Shown: positions 26,067 through 34,826, counted from the first letter of the stretch. The stretch: 64,000 bases of DNA from Rhodococcus rhodochrous (GCF_900187265.1 NZ_LT906450.1:1665444-1729443); one strand, 5' to 3'. The notes: generated from the letters alone by a model not told the origin. Program-made: numbers and translations.

Positions 26067-27268
26067 CGGTAGCCTGCCTTCGTTGCGACGCGGTCCTGGA
26101 ACAGCGCGGTGATCTGATCCCAGTGCGAGACGAGGTTCGTCGAGTCGGAACCGGGGGAGTTGCGGCCGATCTGCAGGCGGTGCAGCATCGGCATGTCCTG
26201 TTCGTTGACGTGCCACAGCACCTCGCACAGCTGCGAGCGGGTCTCGGCGAATTCGTCACCGGCAGCGGAGGAGTCGACGAAGATCGCCATGTGCTCGACG
26301 GTGCGGTCGGGCGCCTCGGGGTGGTAGCCGATGACCTGGAACCAGTCGGCCTCGAGGAACACCAGCGCGTTCGGGAAGAGGCAGAAGATGTCCTGGCGTT
26401 CGAGCCGGTCCTCCGGGACGTCGCCGAGCCACGGCAGCGTCTTCGCGGTCTTCTCGGCCTTGCCCGCCGCGCCACGCGGGTAGCTGCCACCGATGACATC
26501 GGGGTGAAGCGCGACGTCGTCGACGTCGAGGGACGCGGTGACCGGTCCGACCTGCGGGTGCACGAACGGCAGGTGGTAGAAGTCGAGGAAGTTCTCCACG
26601 ACCAGCTTCCAGTTCGCGTCGACCTCGAACCTGCGCTCCCCGGCCAGGTGCAGGCGGGTGAAGTCGATGTGCGACCAGCGGCTCAGCAACGGCCGGAGAT
26701 GCTCGGTGAAGCTGTCGGCGCACGCCTGCGGGTCGGTTTCGGTCGCCGACAGGTCGATGAAGATCATGCCGGCCCAGGTATGGCTCGCGACCAGCAGCAG
26801 GCTCAACCGCTTCGCGACCTCCGGGTCGAGCTTGGAGCGACGCTCACGGGTGTAATACGGTGCCGCCGCGAGGGTTCCGTCGAGTTTGAACGACCAGCAG
26901 TGGTAGGCGCACTGGATGCGTCCCTGCACCACGACCGGTTCCTCGGTCAGCGCCATGCCCCGGTGCCGGCACGAGTTGTGGAAGACGCGGATCTGCCCGT
27001 CCTCGCCGTGCACGAGCAGCAGCGGTTTGCCGCCGATCGTGACGGGATGCACCGCGCCCGGCTCGGCGACCCAGTGCGCGTAGCCGGCCCACACCCAGCC
27101 CGACGAGAAGATGCTCTTCTGCTCCTGGTCGAACTCCTCGGTGCCCGTGTAGGCGCGGGCGGGGACGAGGGCACGACCGGTGGGCAGGTCGGACAGCGGT
27201 CCGTCGATCACGACGTTGCCGGTCGAGGTGGTGGTCCGCTCCGGCAGGGGGAACTGCAGGGTGCTCAT
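26063..27268 (-). CDS. Rieske non-heme iron oxygenase alpha subunit
   Basis: This 401-residue protein has a Rieske 2Fe-2S centre (C100-R-H102 and C120-x2-H123, in NSCRHRGMAL and CAYHCWSF) and a mononuclear iron site in NWKLVVENFLDFYHLPFVHP with Asp229, His232 and His237. No beta-subunit gene is present, which fits the single-component alpha-only oxygenases (KshA, carnitine, betaine or dicamba-type). Those carry out hydroxylation, N- or O-dealkylation or C-N cleavage. Neighbours suggest a nitrogen-rich aliphatic substrate. Start ATG after AGGAG. Substrate unknown. Confidence 0.9.
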   Translation of the reverse strand: MSTLQFPLPERTTTSTGNVVIDGPLSDLPTGRALVPARAYTGTEEFDQEQKSIFSSGWVWAGYAHWVAEPGAVHPVTIGGKPLLLVHGEDGQIRVFHNSCRHRGMALTEEPVVVQGRIQCAYHCWSFKLDGTLAAAPYYTRERRSKLDPEVAKRLSLLLVASHTWAGMIFIDLSATETDPQACADSFTEHLRPLLSRWSHIDFTRLHLAGERRFEVDANWKLVVENFLDFYHLPFVHPQVGPVTASLDVDDVALHPDVIGGSYPRGAAGKAEKTAKTLPWLGDVPEDRLERQDIFCLFPNALVFLEADWFQVIGYHPEAPDRTVEHMAIFVDSSAAGDEFAETRSQLCEVLWHVNEQDMPMLHRLQIGRNSPGSDSTNLVSHWDQITALFQDRVATKAGYR

Positions 27269-28155
27269 CGTGACGCTCCTGTGGTCGTGAGGGTGGAAGT
27301 ACGAGTGGTGGCCTCGGTGAAGCAGGCGACGGCCCGGTCGCGCAGGGTGAGGGCGTCGGCCCACCGGTCGGACAGTTCGACGCCGTCGCGGTCGGTGATG
27401 GCGTAGGGGGTGGTGCCGAGTTCGGTGCAGAACATGACCGGCTCGTCGCTGTCGTCGCGGGCGCGGCGTTCGAGGATCGCGGTGAATGCGCGGGTCCACC
27501 AGCCGGTGAACAGCTCCTCCCACTCGCGGTGCTGCGGGAAGCCGAGCGGGATCTGCACCTGGCAGCGGGTCGCGACCCGGCCCTGGACGGACTCGGCGCG
27601 GGCGAACAGGGCCTCGATGTGCCCGTCGATCTCCGGGGTGGGAGTCACCGGGATCTCACTGCCGGCCACGTAGTGCGACAGGTCGATGGCCAGGTTCACG
27701 GCAGGGTCGATGTCCTGCAGCAGCCGCGTGGTGCGGCGCATGTCGTCGGTGAGGGTGTTGCGGTGCGTCTCGAGCTGCATCGCGACCCCCGCGGCCTCGG
27801 CGGTGCGGTGCCAGCGGTGCACGGTGTCGACGACGACCGCGTCGTCGGGGTCGAAGACGCACCCGCACACGACCATCCGGTCGGCGCCGATGGTGTCGGC
27901 GTAGCGCAGTGCTGCGTCGAGGTCGGTGTCGTCGCGGAGGAAGGCGAAGACCGCCGACTGCAGGTCGCGCTCGCGGAGCAGCGGTGCGAGGACGTCGGCC
28001 TCGGGCCTGCCGCGGGCACCGAGATCGACGGCGATCCCGTCGAAGTTCGCCTCGGCGAGACGGTCGAGCTGCTCGGGGAGGGTCCACGGGGTGCCGCGCC
28101 ACGGCAGATCCTCCATGGCCCACAGGGACTGGAACATCTCGAGTCGGATGCTCAT
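27265..28155 (-). CDS. TIM-barrel xylose-isomerase-like protein
   Basis: This 296-residue protein has the repeated beta-alpha pattern of sugar phosphate isomerase/epimerase-like TIM barrels. Examples are ANFDGIAVDLGARGRPEADV, ADRMVVCGCVFDPDD and MQLETHRNTLTDD, the last with a Glu and His that could bind metal. AIDLSHYVAG supplies a further Asp/His. Members include hydroxypyruvate isomerase, inosose dehydratase and many unassigned enzymes. It overlaps its upstream and downstream neighbours by four bases each, so it is an integral part of the operon. The reaction is not assigned. Confidence 0.75.
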   Translation of the reverse strand: MSIRLEMFQSLWAMEDLPWRGTPWTLPEQLDRLAEANFDGIAVDLGARGRPEADVLAPLLRERDLQSAVFAFLRDDTDLDAALRYADTIGADRMVVCGCVFDPDDAVVVDTVHRWHRTAEAAGVAMQLETHRNTLTDDMRRTTRLLQDIDPAVNLAIDLSHYVAGSEIPVTPTPEIDGHIEALFARAESVQGRVATRCQVQIPLGFPQHREWEELFTGWWTRAFTAILERRARDDSDEPVMFCTELGTTPYAITDRDGVELSDRWADALTLRDRAVACFTEATTRTSTLTTTGASR

Positions 28156-29117
28156 GCGATCACCTCGTGCGGGTTCGTGACGGAATGCGACGGCGCGCCG
28201 GTGCGGTACCATTCGACGACGTTGGCGGCCTGCATGCGGACGTACTCGCGGGCCGTGCGGTCGGACAGGTACGCCACGTGCGGGGTCAGCAGGACGTTGG
28301 GGTGTTCGGCGAGCCGGTCGCCGGGCAGCGGGGGTTCGACGTCGAGCACGTCGAGGGCGGCGCCGGCCAGGTGACCGGAGTCGAGCGCGTCGGCGAGGGC
28401 GTCGGAGTCGACGATGCCGCCGCGCGAGACGTTGATCAGCCACGAGCCGGGCCGCATCGTCGCGAGCAGGTCGGCGTCGAAGAGCTTCTCGGTGGAACCG
28501 TCGAGGGGCAGATGGATGGACACGACGTCGGACCGGGTGACCACCTCGGCCAGCGATGCGGGGGTGACACCGGCCGGCAGGTCGCGTCCGGCGCGGTCGT
28601 AGCCGAGGATCGTGCCGACGGAACCGGCCGCGAGCGCCGCGACCTCGCTGCCGATGCGGCCGAGACCGACGAGCCCGAGGGTCGTGTCGGCGAGGCGACG
28701 GGGTGCGTAGGTGGGGCGGTCGAGCCAGCCGCGACGTCCCGACAGGGCGAAGAAGTCGAGGCGGCGCACCGCGGCGAGGGTCAGGGCCCAGGTGTGGGTG
28801 GCGACCTCGGTGGAGGCGACATCCCCGACCGTCGCCACCCAGACGTCGCGGACGGTGGCCGCGTCGACGTCGACGGAGTCGTAGCCGCGCGAGAGCATCG
28901 AGACGATGCCCAGGCGGGGGAGACGGTCGAGCAGCTCGGCGTCGACGGGAGCATAGCCGACGAGCAGCGCGGACGCGTCCGCCGCGGCGGCGGCGATCTT
29001 GTCGGGGTCGCGGGTCTCGAGCACACGGACCTCGAAGCCTTCGGCCTCCAGCAGGGCGATGCCCTCGCTGGGGTCGAGGTCGTCGAGATCGGTGTAGACC
29101 GCGATCGGGGATGCCAT
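28152..29117 (-). CDS. D-2-hydroxyacid dehydrogenase, NAD-binding
   Basis: This 321-residue enzyme of the D-isomer-specific family has the Rossmann motif LGLVGLGRIGSEV and the catalytic residues Arg in NVSRGGIVD, Glu in LDVLDVEPPLPG and His in LTPHVAYLSD. Such enzymes interconvert 2-keto and D-2-hydroxy acids. In this operon it could oxidise a hydroxylated carboxylate or reduce a keto acid after deamination. The stop overlaps the TIM-barrel gene; 39 bases separate its start from the transporter ATPase stop. Exact substrate unknown. Confidence 0.85.
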   Translation of the reverse strand: MASPIAVYTDLDDLDPSEGIALLEAEGFEVRVLETRDPDKIAAAAADASALLVGYAPVDAELLDRLPRLGIVSMLSRGYDSVDVDAATVRDVWVATVGDVASTEVATHTWALTLAAVRRLDFFALSGRRGWLDRPTYAPRRLADTTLGLVGLGRIGSEVAALAAGSVGTILGYDRAGRDLPAGVTPASLAEVVTRSDVVSIHLPLDGSTEKLFDADLLATMRPGSWLINVSRGGIVDSDALADALDSGHLAGAALDVLDVEPPLPGDRLAEHPNVLLTPHVAYLSDRTAREYVRMQAANVVEWYRTGAPSHSVTNPHEVIA

Positions 29118-29156
29118 GAGGTGCTCCGTCTGGGTCGTGACAGTGGATGTGGGAAA

Positions 29157-29927
29157 TCAGTGGATGTGGGAGAGGAATTCGCGGGTGCGCTCGTGCTCCG
29201 GAGCGGTGAAGAACTGCTCGGGCGGAGCCTGTTCGACAATGACGCCGCTGTCGAACAGGGCGACCTCGTCGGCGACGCGACGGGCGAACCGGGTCTCGTG
29301 GGTGACCACGATCATCGTCATGCCCTGCTGGGCGAGGTCTTCCATGACGGACAGGACCTCGTTGACGAGCTCGGGGTCGAGAGCCGAGGTGGGTTCGTCG
29401 AACAACATCACGGCCGGATCGAGGACCAGGGCCCGGGCGATCGCGACGCGCTGCTGCTGGCCACCCGACAACTCCGACGGGTAGTGCCGCATGCGCTGCG
29501 ACATGCCCACCCGTTCGAGCATCCGCTCGGCCCGGTGCACGGCCTCGCCCTTCGCAACGCCGTGCACCTCGGTGAGTCCGAGCGTGACGTTGTGGAGCAC
29601 GTCGAGATGCGCGAACAGGTTGAACTTCTGGAAGACCATGCCGATGTTCGTGCGTTCGCGGGCGAGCTTGCGCTCGGGGAGCGGGATCGATCGCCCGTCC
29701 CGTCCGGACTCGACACCGATCTCCTTGCCGTGGAGCAGGATCGACCCGGCGTCGGCGGGTTCGAGCAGCGACATCAGGCGCAGGATGGTGGACTTGCCGG
29801 AACCGGAGGGCCCGAGCACGGCCTTGACCTGCCCGGCTTCGATGGAGAAGTCGACGCCCTTGAGGATCTCGTTGCTGCCGTAGGTCTTCCGCAGACCGAT
29901 CGTTTCGAGCAGTGCGGTGCTGGTCAT
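29157..29927 (-). CDS. polar amino acid ABC transporter ATPase
   Basis: This 256-residue ATPase of the GlnQ/HisP class has Walker A GPSGSGKST, Q-loop GMVFQKFNLF, signature LSGGQQQRVAIARAL, Walker B VMLFDEPTSALDPE and the switch VVTHE. Acting on the inner face of the membrane, it drives the permease encoded just upstream. The start overlaps the permease stop by four bases. GlnQ-class importers take up amino acids, opines and related charged compounds, which fits a guanidino or amino-acid-like substrate for the operon. Confidence 0.92.
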   Translation of the reverse strand: MTSTALLETIGLRKTYGSNEILKGVDFSIEAGQVKAVLGPSGSGKSTILRLMSLLEPADAGSILLHGKEIGVESGRDGRSIPLPERKLARERTNIGMVFQKFNLFAHLDVLHNVTLGLTEVHGVAKGEAVHRAERMLERVGMSQRMRHYPSELSGGQQQRVAIARALVLDPAVMLFDEPTSALDPELVNEVLSVMEDLAQQGMTMIVVTHETRFARRVADEVALFDSGVIVEQAPPEQFFTAPEHERTREFLSHIH

Positions 29928-30655
29928 ACTGTCACCGTCTCCTTCGTCGTGCCGGCCGTCGGGGCGGTGGTGACCCCGGACGAGACCCAGCGGTAGCGGC
30001 GCTCGATCAGCGTCTGCACACCCATCAGCGCGGTGACGATGACGAGGTAGTAGACGAGTGCGGCGCTGTAGTACTCGGCGTAGCGGAAGGTGTTCGACAC
30101 CCCGACCTGCGCCGTGGTGAGCAGCTCACGCAGGGAGATGACCGACGCGAGCGAGGTGTACTTGAGCATCGCGATGAACTCGTTGCCCGTCGGCGGCAGC
30201 GCGACCTTGACGGCCTGCGGCAGCACGACCTTCAGCATCACCTTGTGCGGGGGCAGGCCGATGGCGCGGGCTGCGAGGCGCTGGCCGTCGTCGACGCTGA
30301 GCAGCGCCGACCGCAGGATCTCCGCCATGTATGCGGCCTCGACCACCGCGAACCCGATGAACGCCGCGAGGAAGGGACTGAACCAGTTCTCCCGCAGGGC
30401 GGGGAACAATTGGGGGCCGGCGTTCCAGATGATCAGCAGCACCAGCAGGGTCGGGATGGCGCGGAAGAACCACACGTACGCTCCGCCGACGGTGCGGGCG
30501 AGGCGGTTGTCGCTGATGCGCAGCAGGGCGACGCCGAAGCCGATCAGCGTCGCGAAGAGCATCGACGCCGCCGCGAGCGCGACCGACAGCCAGGCTCCAC
30601 GGAAGAACTCCGAGGAGGTCAGCGCGGAGAGGAAGATCTCGAAGTCGAAGGTCAT
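29924..30655 (-). CDS. polar amino acid ABC transporter permease
   Basis: This 243-residue permease of the HisM/GlnP class has about five membrane spans and the coupling motif region EAAYMAEILRSALLSVDDGQ, then AARAIGLPPHKVMLKVVLPQ. Only one permease gene is present, so it should work as a homodimer. It begins four bases after the binding-protein stop and is followed by the ATPase, an intact importer. The unusual start of the pore region, FRAIPTLLVLLIIWN, is standard for the family. Confidence 0.92.
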   Translation of the reverse strand: MTFDFEIFLSALTSSEFFRGAWLSVALAAASMLFATLIGFGVALLRISDNRLARTVGGAYVWFFRAIPTLLVLLIIWNAGPQLFPALRENWFSPFLAAFIGFAVVEAAYMAEILRSALLSVDDGQRLAARAIGLPPHKVMLKVVLPQAVKVALPPTGNEFIAMLKYTSLASVISLRELLTTAQVGVSNTFRYAEYYSAALVYYLVIVTALMGVQTLIERRYRWVSSGVTTAPTAGTTKETVTV

Positions 30656-30659
30656 GATG

Positions 30660-31493
30660 TCAATCCGTCACGACGCGCTCGGGATCGAGACCGTACTCGA
30701 CGGCGATCTCCTGCAGGGTTCCGCTCTCGGCGAGCGTCCTGATGCCCTCGGCGACAGCAGGACTGAGCGGCGAGTCCTTCTTGGTGAAGACACCGAACTT
30801 CGTGTCGACGGGGAAGACGTCCGGCACCGCGGTGAGGGCACCGCCCGACTTGTTCACCATCTCGACGACGGCGACATCGGTCTCGATGAGGGCGTCGGCC
30901 TTGCCGTTGGTGACGGCGGCGACGGTCTCGGCGGTCTTGGGGTAGGCCTGGACGGTGATGCCGGGCAATCCGGCCGCCTCGAGTTCCTCCGACAGGGCGC
31001 GGATGGTCAGCTCGTTGCTTCCGCCGCCCTGCACGGCGACAGTCTTGCCCGACAGATCCTCCGAGCTGGTGATCGAGGTGTCGCCGCTGCGGACGAGCAG
31101 GCCCGGGCCGGTTTCGAGGAAGGCGGCAGCGTCGGCGACCTCGAGGCGCTCCGGGCTCATGTAGAGCGCGGTCCACAGGATGTCGCAGCGACCGGCCTGC
31201 AGGCCGGGCATGAGGCCGTCGAATGCGGTGATCTGCCACTTCGCCTCGACCTCCCAGAGGTCGGCGAGAGCGCGGGCGCCGTCGGAGGTGAATCCGATCG
31301 GGGTGCTGGTGTCGCCCTCGGCGTAGTACTCCATCGGGGGGTACTCGGGGTCGGTGCAGAAGGTGACCTCACCGGCACGGGCGAGGCCGGCAGGGGCCGC
31401 GCCGTCGGCCTCGGTGCCGCCGGATCCACCGCCGCATGCACTGACGAGCAGGGCGAGGCCGGTGCCGGCTGCGAGCAGTCCTACTTTTCTCAT
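30660..31493 (-). CDS. ABC transporter substrate-binding lipoprotein (amino-acid type)
   Basis: This 277-residue protein has the lipobox LLVSACGG, so it is lipid-anchored outside the membrane. The SBP_bac_3 fold is shown by VTFCTDPEYPPMEYY, GFTSDGARALADLWEVEAKW and FDGLMPGLQAGRCDILWTAL. It is the first gene of the leftward operon and should capture the compound the operon degrades. The start is the ATG with AGGAGAT upstream; an earlier frame start is not protein-like. A divergent promoter region with an inverted repeat separates it from the Lrp-type regulator. Ligand not deducible. Confidence 0.9.
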   Translation of the reverse strand: MRKVGLLAAGTGLALLVSACGGGSGGTEADGAAPAGLARAGEVTFCTDPEYPPMEYYAEGDTSTPIGFTSDGARALADLWEVEAKWQITAFDGLMPGLQAGRCDILWTALYMSPERLEVADAAAFLETGPGLLVRSGDTSITSSEDLSGKTVAVQGGGSNELTIRALSEELEAAGLPGITVQAYPKTAETVAAVTNGKADALIETDVAVVEMVNKSGGALTAVPDVFPVDTKFGVFTKKDSPLSPAVAEGIRTLAESGTLQEIAVEYGLDPERVVTD

Positions 31494-31706
31494 CGTTCGA
31501 TCTCCTGAGGGTGCGGGGGATGTAGAGCAACGAGATCGGCGCTGGTCTGTGCTCGTTCGGTTGGTTCGAAGCATATGGAGTGGGATATGTTCTGACCAAA
31601 CCGAAAACGAAGCAATCAACGTCACTCGTTGATTTTTCGGAAACGATTTCTGCCCGAGTTGTAGCCGGTAGGCTTACGGATCCGGAGGTGGTTGATGATA
31701 AGTGAA

Positions 31707-31741
31707 GTGATGTTGGTCCGTATTTCGTTTGTAAACATCAC
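31707..31741. promoter_or_regulatory. inverted repeat abutting the Lrp start codon
   Basis: GTGATGTT and AACATCAC form perfect 8-bp arms 19 bases apart. The right arm ends one base before the ATG of the Lrp gene. The position between the operon and its likely regulator, in unusually AT-rich DNA, points to an operator. If the regulator mRNA is leaderless the repeat would cover its core promoter. Confidence 0.6.
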
Positions 31742-32674
31742 ATGACCACGCCCGTACCATTTGCCGGGTCCGACCTCGATGCCCGAATCGTCGAGGAACT
31801 CCGCCTCGACGGACGCATCGGCCGCAACGAACTCGCAGAGAAACTCGGGGTGTCCCGGCCCACCGTCTCCAAGAGACTGAACGCCCTGCTCGAGAGCGGC
31901 CGCGTCCACGTCGTGGGCATCGTCCATCCCTCGACGATCGGACTCGACGCGCTCGGGCACGTCTCCGTCGCGGTCGACAAACCGGTGCGGCAGGTCGCGG
32001 CGCGGATCGCAGAACTGCACGACGTCCCCTACGTCTCGCTCACCAGCGGCCCGTATCCGCTGATCGTCGAGATCCGCACGTCCGGAGCCGCGCGACTCGC
32101 GTCGTCCCTCGAACGCATCCGCAGCATCGACGGCGTGCAGGAGACGAACACCCTCGTCTATACCGATCTGATCATCGACATCGGCCGGCCCGACAAGGTG
32201 CCCGTCACACGCCTCGACCCTCTCGACGTCCGTCTGCTCGGCGTGCTGCAGGACGACGGGCGCGCGTCGTACACCGAATTGGCCGAGGCCGCCGGAACGT
32301 CACCGGGCACGGCGCGCATCCGCGTGAAACGCCTGATCGACGACGGTGTGCTCCGCATCGGAGCTCTGACCGGTGGTCAGCACGAGACGGAGGTCGCGGT
32401 GGGTTTCGGTATCCGTGCGAGCGGTCGCATCTCGGATCTGGCGGCGGTGATCAAGGAACTTCCGGGTGTGAACTTCCTCGCGAGCACCATCGGACGGTTC
32501 GATCTGTTGGGTACCGTTCATGCCACGCGCCTCGAGGATGTCGTGTCGTCGCTCGACACCGTCCGCGCCCTGCGCTCCGTTCTCGAACTCGAGAGCTGGG
32601 TCCACTTCCGCACCGTCAAGGAGCGGTACAACAACGTCCCGGTGCTCTCGACCATCCAGGAGGAAACCCCGTGA
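31742..32674 (+). CDS. two-domain Lrp/AsnC-family regulator
   Basis: This 310-residue protein carries two Lrp-like units in tandem. The first helix-turn-helix is LDARIVEELRLDGRIGRNEL, then SRPTVSKRLNALLESG. The second is LDPLDVRLLGVLQDDGRASY, then SPGTARIRVKRLIDDG. Each is followed by an AsnC/RAM ligand-binding half. Typical Lrp proteins have one unit of about 150 residues; double-length forms are common in actinobacteria. It is divergent from the Rieske/ureohydrolase operon and is its probable regulator, sensing an amino-acid-like ligand. Its stop overlaps the next start (GTGA), so a half-EPSPS protein is made with it. Confidence 0.88.
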   Translation: MTTPVPFAGSDLDARIVEELRLDGRIGRNELAEKLGVSRPTVSKRLNALLESGRVHVVGIVHPSTIGLDALGHVSVAVDKPVRQVAARIAELHDVPYVSLTSGPYPLIVEIRTSGAARLASSLERIRSIDGVQETNTLVYTDLIIDIGRPDKVPVTRLDPLDVRLLGVLQDDGRASYTELAEAAGTSPGTARIRVKRLIDDGVLRIGALTGGQHETEVAVGFGIRASGRISDLAAVIKELPGVNFLASTIGRFDLLGTVHATRLEDVVSSLDTVRALRSVLELESWVHFRTVKERYNNVPVLSTIQEETP

Positions 32675-33327
32675 CCGTCGAACTTCCCTGTGCTGCAATC
32701 CCGGTGCGCGGCCGCGTGGACGCCGTGGCATCGGAGGTCGCGGTCACGGCCCTGCTGCTCGCGGGCGTCGTGACCGGCGGCACGGTGATGGTGCGCGAAC
32801 CGCTGGGATTGGAGCCGGACGCCGTGCGCCGACTGCGGGCGGGCGTCGCGCGCACCGGTGCCTATGTCGTCGCCTCCGCCGACGGGTTGACCGCGACGAC
32901 CCGTTCCACCGCCGGCGAACTCCCGCAGTTCGACGTGACCGTGCCGATGGACGTGCTGCCGCTCTACGCCGTCGCCGCGACCCGCGCAGGCGACGAATGC
33001 GCGCTGTCGGCATCGGACGGGACTGCGGCGGCGTGGGCGCCGCTGCTCGTGCAGCTCGGTCTGGGCGTGTGCGTCGAAGGGGAATCGATCGTGGTGGCGC
33101 CGGGCCTGGGGGAGCCGGCCGGGGTGGTCGACCACGACGGGGACGTGCGGGTCGCGCTGACGGCATTGCTGGTCGCGCTGCTGCAACCCGGGGTGCAGGT
33201 CGTCGACACGACCCCGCTCGACGTCTTCCCCGGCTTCCTCGACCGGTGGACGACGCTGCTCGAGGCCGACGAATATCTGCTGCCGGGTAGCGCACTGTTG
33301 CCGTCGGACTACGTCGTCCGGTCCTGA
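32671..33327 (+). CDS. half-length EPSP-synthase-like protein coupled to the Lrp regulator
   Basis: This 218-residue protein matches one lobe of the EPSP synthase/MurA fold. It has repeated units VTALLLAGVVTGGTVMVREP, then PLYAVAATRAGDECALSAS, and a terminal unit HDGDVRVALTALLVALLQPG followed by TPLDVFPGFLDRW, which resembles the DHR...SFPxF end of AroA. A working AroA needs two lobes (about 430 residues) and several Arg/Lys phosphate ligands that are missing, so synthase activity is unlikely. Translational coupling to the Lrp-type regulator suggests a ligand-binding or enzymatic role in the same pathway. I know of no described function. Confidence 0.6.
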   Translation: MTVELPCAAIPVRGRVDAVASEVAVTALLLAGVVTGGTVMVREPLGLEPDAVRRLRAGVARTGAYVVASADGLTATTRSTAGELPQFDVTVPMDVLPLYAVAATRAGDECALSASDGTAAAWAPLLVQLGLGVCVEGESIVVAPGLGEPAGVVDHDGDVRVALTALLVALLQPGVQVVDTTPLDVFPGFLDRWTTLLEADEYLLPGSALLPSDYVVRS

Positions 33328-33400
33328 GCCTTCCGGAAACCTCCCATTGAGCGGGCGTGTCCTTGGCTCCTCTCGCGCGGATTGACAGAGTCGCGGGGAT

Positions 33401-33427
33401 GGGTGTCACACAACCGATGTGACGCCC
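33401..33427 (+). promoter_or_regulatory. inverted repeat in the MHS transporter leader
   Basis: GGGTGTCACA and TGTGACGCCC pair (one G-U) across seven bases, 35 bases before the MHS start. A TTGACA box lies at 33382-33387. It could be an operator or a leader hairpin; no regulator family can be named. Confidence 0.4.
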
Positions 33428-33461
33428 ACCGACCCTGTCCCTGCGATCCCAGGAGTGCTGT

Positions 33462-34826
33462 ATGGAGCAGCCTGCGTCGGCCCCGACCGAGGAAACGAAC
33501 ACGGCACGCGACGTACAGAGCCCGCCGTCCGGTGACCTCGCGCAACTGCGGAAGGTCACCCTGTCGAGCCTGCTCGGTACCACCATCGAGTACTACGACT
33601 TCCTGCTCTACAGCACGATGGCCGCCCTCGTCTTCGGCGACCTGTTCTTCCCGTCGTCGAACTCGGCGGTCTCGACGATCGCCGCCTTCGGAACACTCGC
33701 GGCCGGATACGTCGCGCGACCGCTCGGCGGCCTGGCGTTCGGCCACTTCGGCGACCGGCTCGGACGCAAGTCGATGCTCGTCATCACGATGGTGATGATG
33801 GGTATCGCCAGCTTCGCGATCGGCATTCTGCCCACCTACGAACAGATCGGCATGCTGGCGCCCGTCCTGCTCGTGACGCTGCGTGTCGTGCAGGGTGTCG
33901 CCGTCGGTGGCGAGTGGGGTGGCGCGGCCCTGATGGTCGCCGAGCACTCCGACGACCGTCGTCGCGGGCTGTGGACCGGACTCATGCAGCTCGGTTCGCC
34001 GATCGGATTCCTGTTGTCGACATCGGCCGTGATGCTCGCGACCCTGCTCCCGGACGCCTCGTTCGAGTCATGGGGGTGGCGACTCCCGTTCATCGCCAGC
34101 GCCGCGCTCCTGGCAATCGGTCTCTACGTGCGCATGAGCGTCGTCGAGAGTCCGGTCTTCGAGCAGGCTGCGGCGAAAGCGGAGGTCGCCGCCGAGGCGA
34201 AACCGCCGGTACTGCAACTGCTCCGACGTCCACGCCCGCTCGTTCTCGCGTGTGCGGTGGGTATCGGCCCGTTCGCGATGACCGCGCTGATCACGTCGCA
34301 CATCATTGCCTACACGACATCGGTGGGATACAGCTCGTCGACCGTCATGCGGATTCTGGTGCTGATGTCGGTCGTCTCGATCGTCACCATCCCCGGCTTC
34401 TCGGCGCTGTCCGACCGCGTGGGACGTCGCGCCGTGAGCCTCACGGGTGCGGCCGTCGCAGTGCTGTACGCCTTCCCGCTGTACATGATGATCAACACGG
34501 GTTCGATCGCGCTGCTCACGGTCGCGTTGCTGTTCGGGCAGGTCGTGCAGTCGGCGATGTACGCGCCGCTCGCACCGATGCTGTCGGAGATGTTCGGCAC
34601 CGACGTCCGGTACACCGGGGTGTCGTTCGGCTACCAGTTCGCCAGCCTGATCGGCGCCGGCTTCACACCGATGATCGCGGCGAGCCTGCTGGTCGCGTCG
34701 GACGGATCGAGCCTGCCGCTGAGCCTCATCCTCGTCGGCACCGCGTGTGTGACGATCCTCGCCGCGTGGATCGCGTCGGAGACCCGGGGCAAGAACCTCG
34801 CCGCGACCCGGACCGAACAGAACTGA
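33462..34826 (+). CDS. MHS-family MFS metabolite/H+ symporter
   Basis: This 454-residue protein has twelve predicted spans and the metabolite:H+ symporter hallmark LLGTTIEYYDFLLYSTMAAL near residue 40. GHFGDRLGRKSMLVITMVMM is the family's loop 2-3 motif and VGGEWGGAALMVAEH is its fourth helix. MHS carriers import organic acids, betaines and aromatic acids such as citrate, ketoglutarate, proline/betaine and shikimate. It is codirectional with the Lrp and half-EPSPS genes but has its own 134-base leader with a promoter-like TTGACA, so it is probably separate. Substrate not assigned. Confidence 0.85.
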   Translation: MEQPASAPTEETNTARDVQSPPSGDLAQLRKVTLSSLLGTTIEYYDFLLYSTMAALVFGDLFFPSSNSAVSTIAAFGTLAAGYVARPLGGLAFGHFGDRLGRKSMLVITMVMMGIASFAIGILPTYEQIGMLAPVLLVTLRVVQGVAVGGEWGGAALMVAEHSDDRRRGLWTGLMQLGSPIGFLLSTSAVMLATLLPDASFESWGWRLPFIASAALLAIGLYVRMSVVESPVFEQAAAKAEVAAEAKPPVLQLLRRPRPLVLACAVGIGPFAMTALITSHIIAYTTSVGYSSSTVMRILVLMSVVSIVTIPGFSALSDRVGRRAVSLTGAAVAVLYAFPLYMMINTGSIALLTVALLFGQVVQSAMYAPLAPMLSEMFGTDVRYTGVSFGYQFASLIGAGFTPMIAASLLVASDGSSLPLSLILVGTACVTILAAWIASETRGKNLAATRTEQN

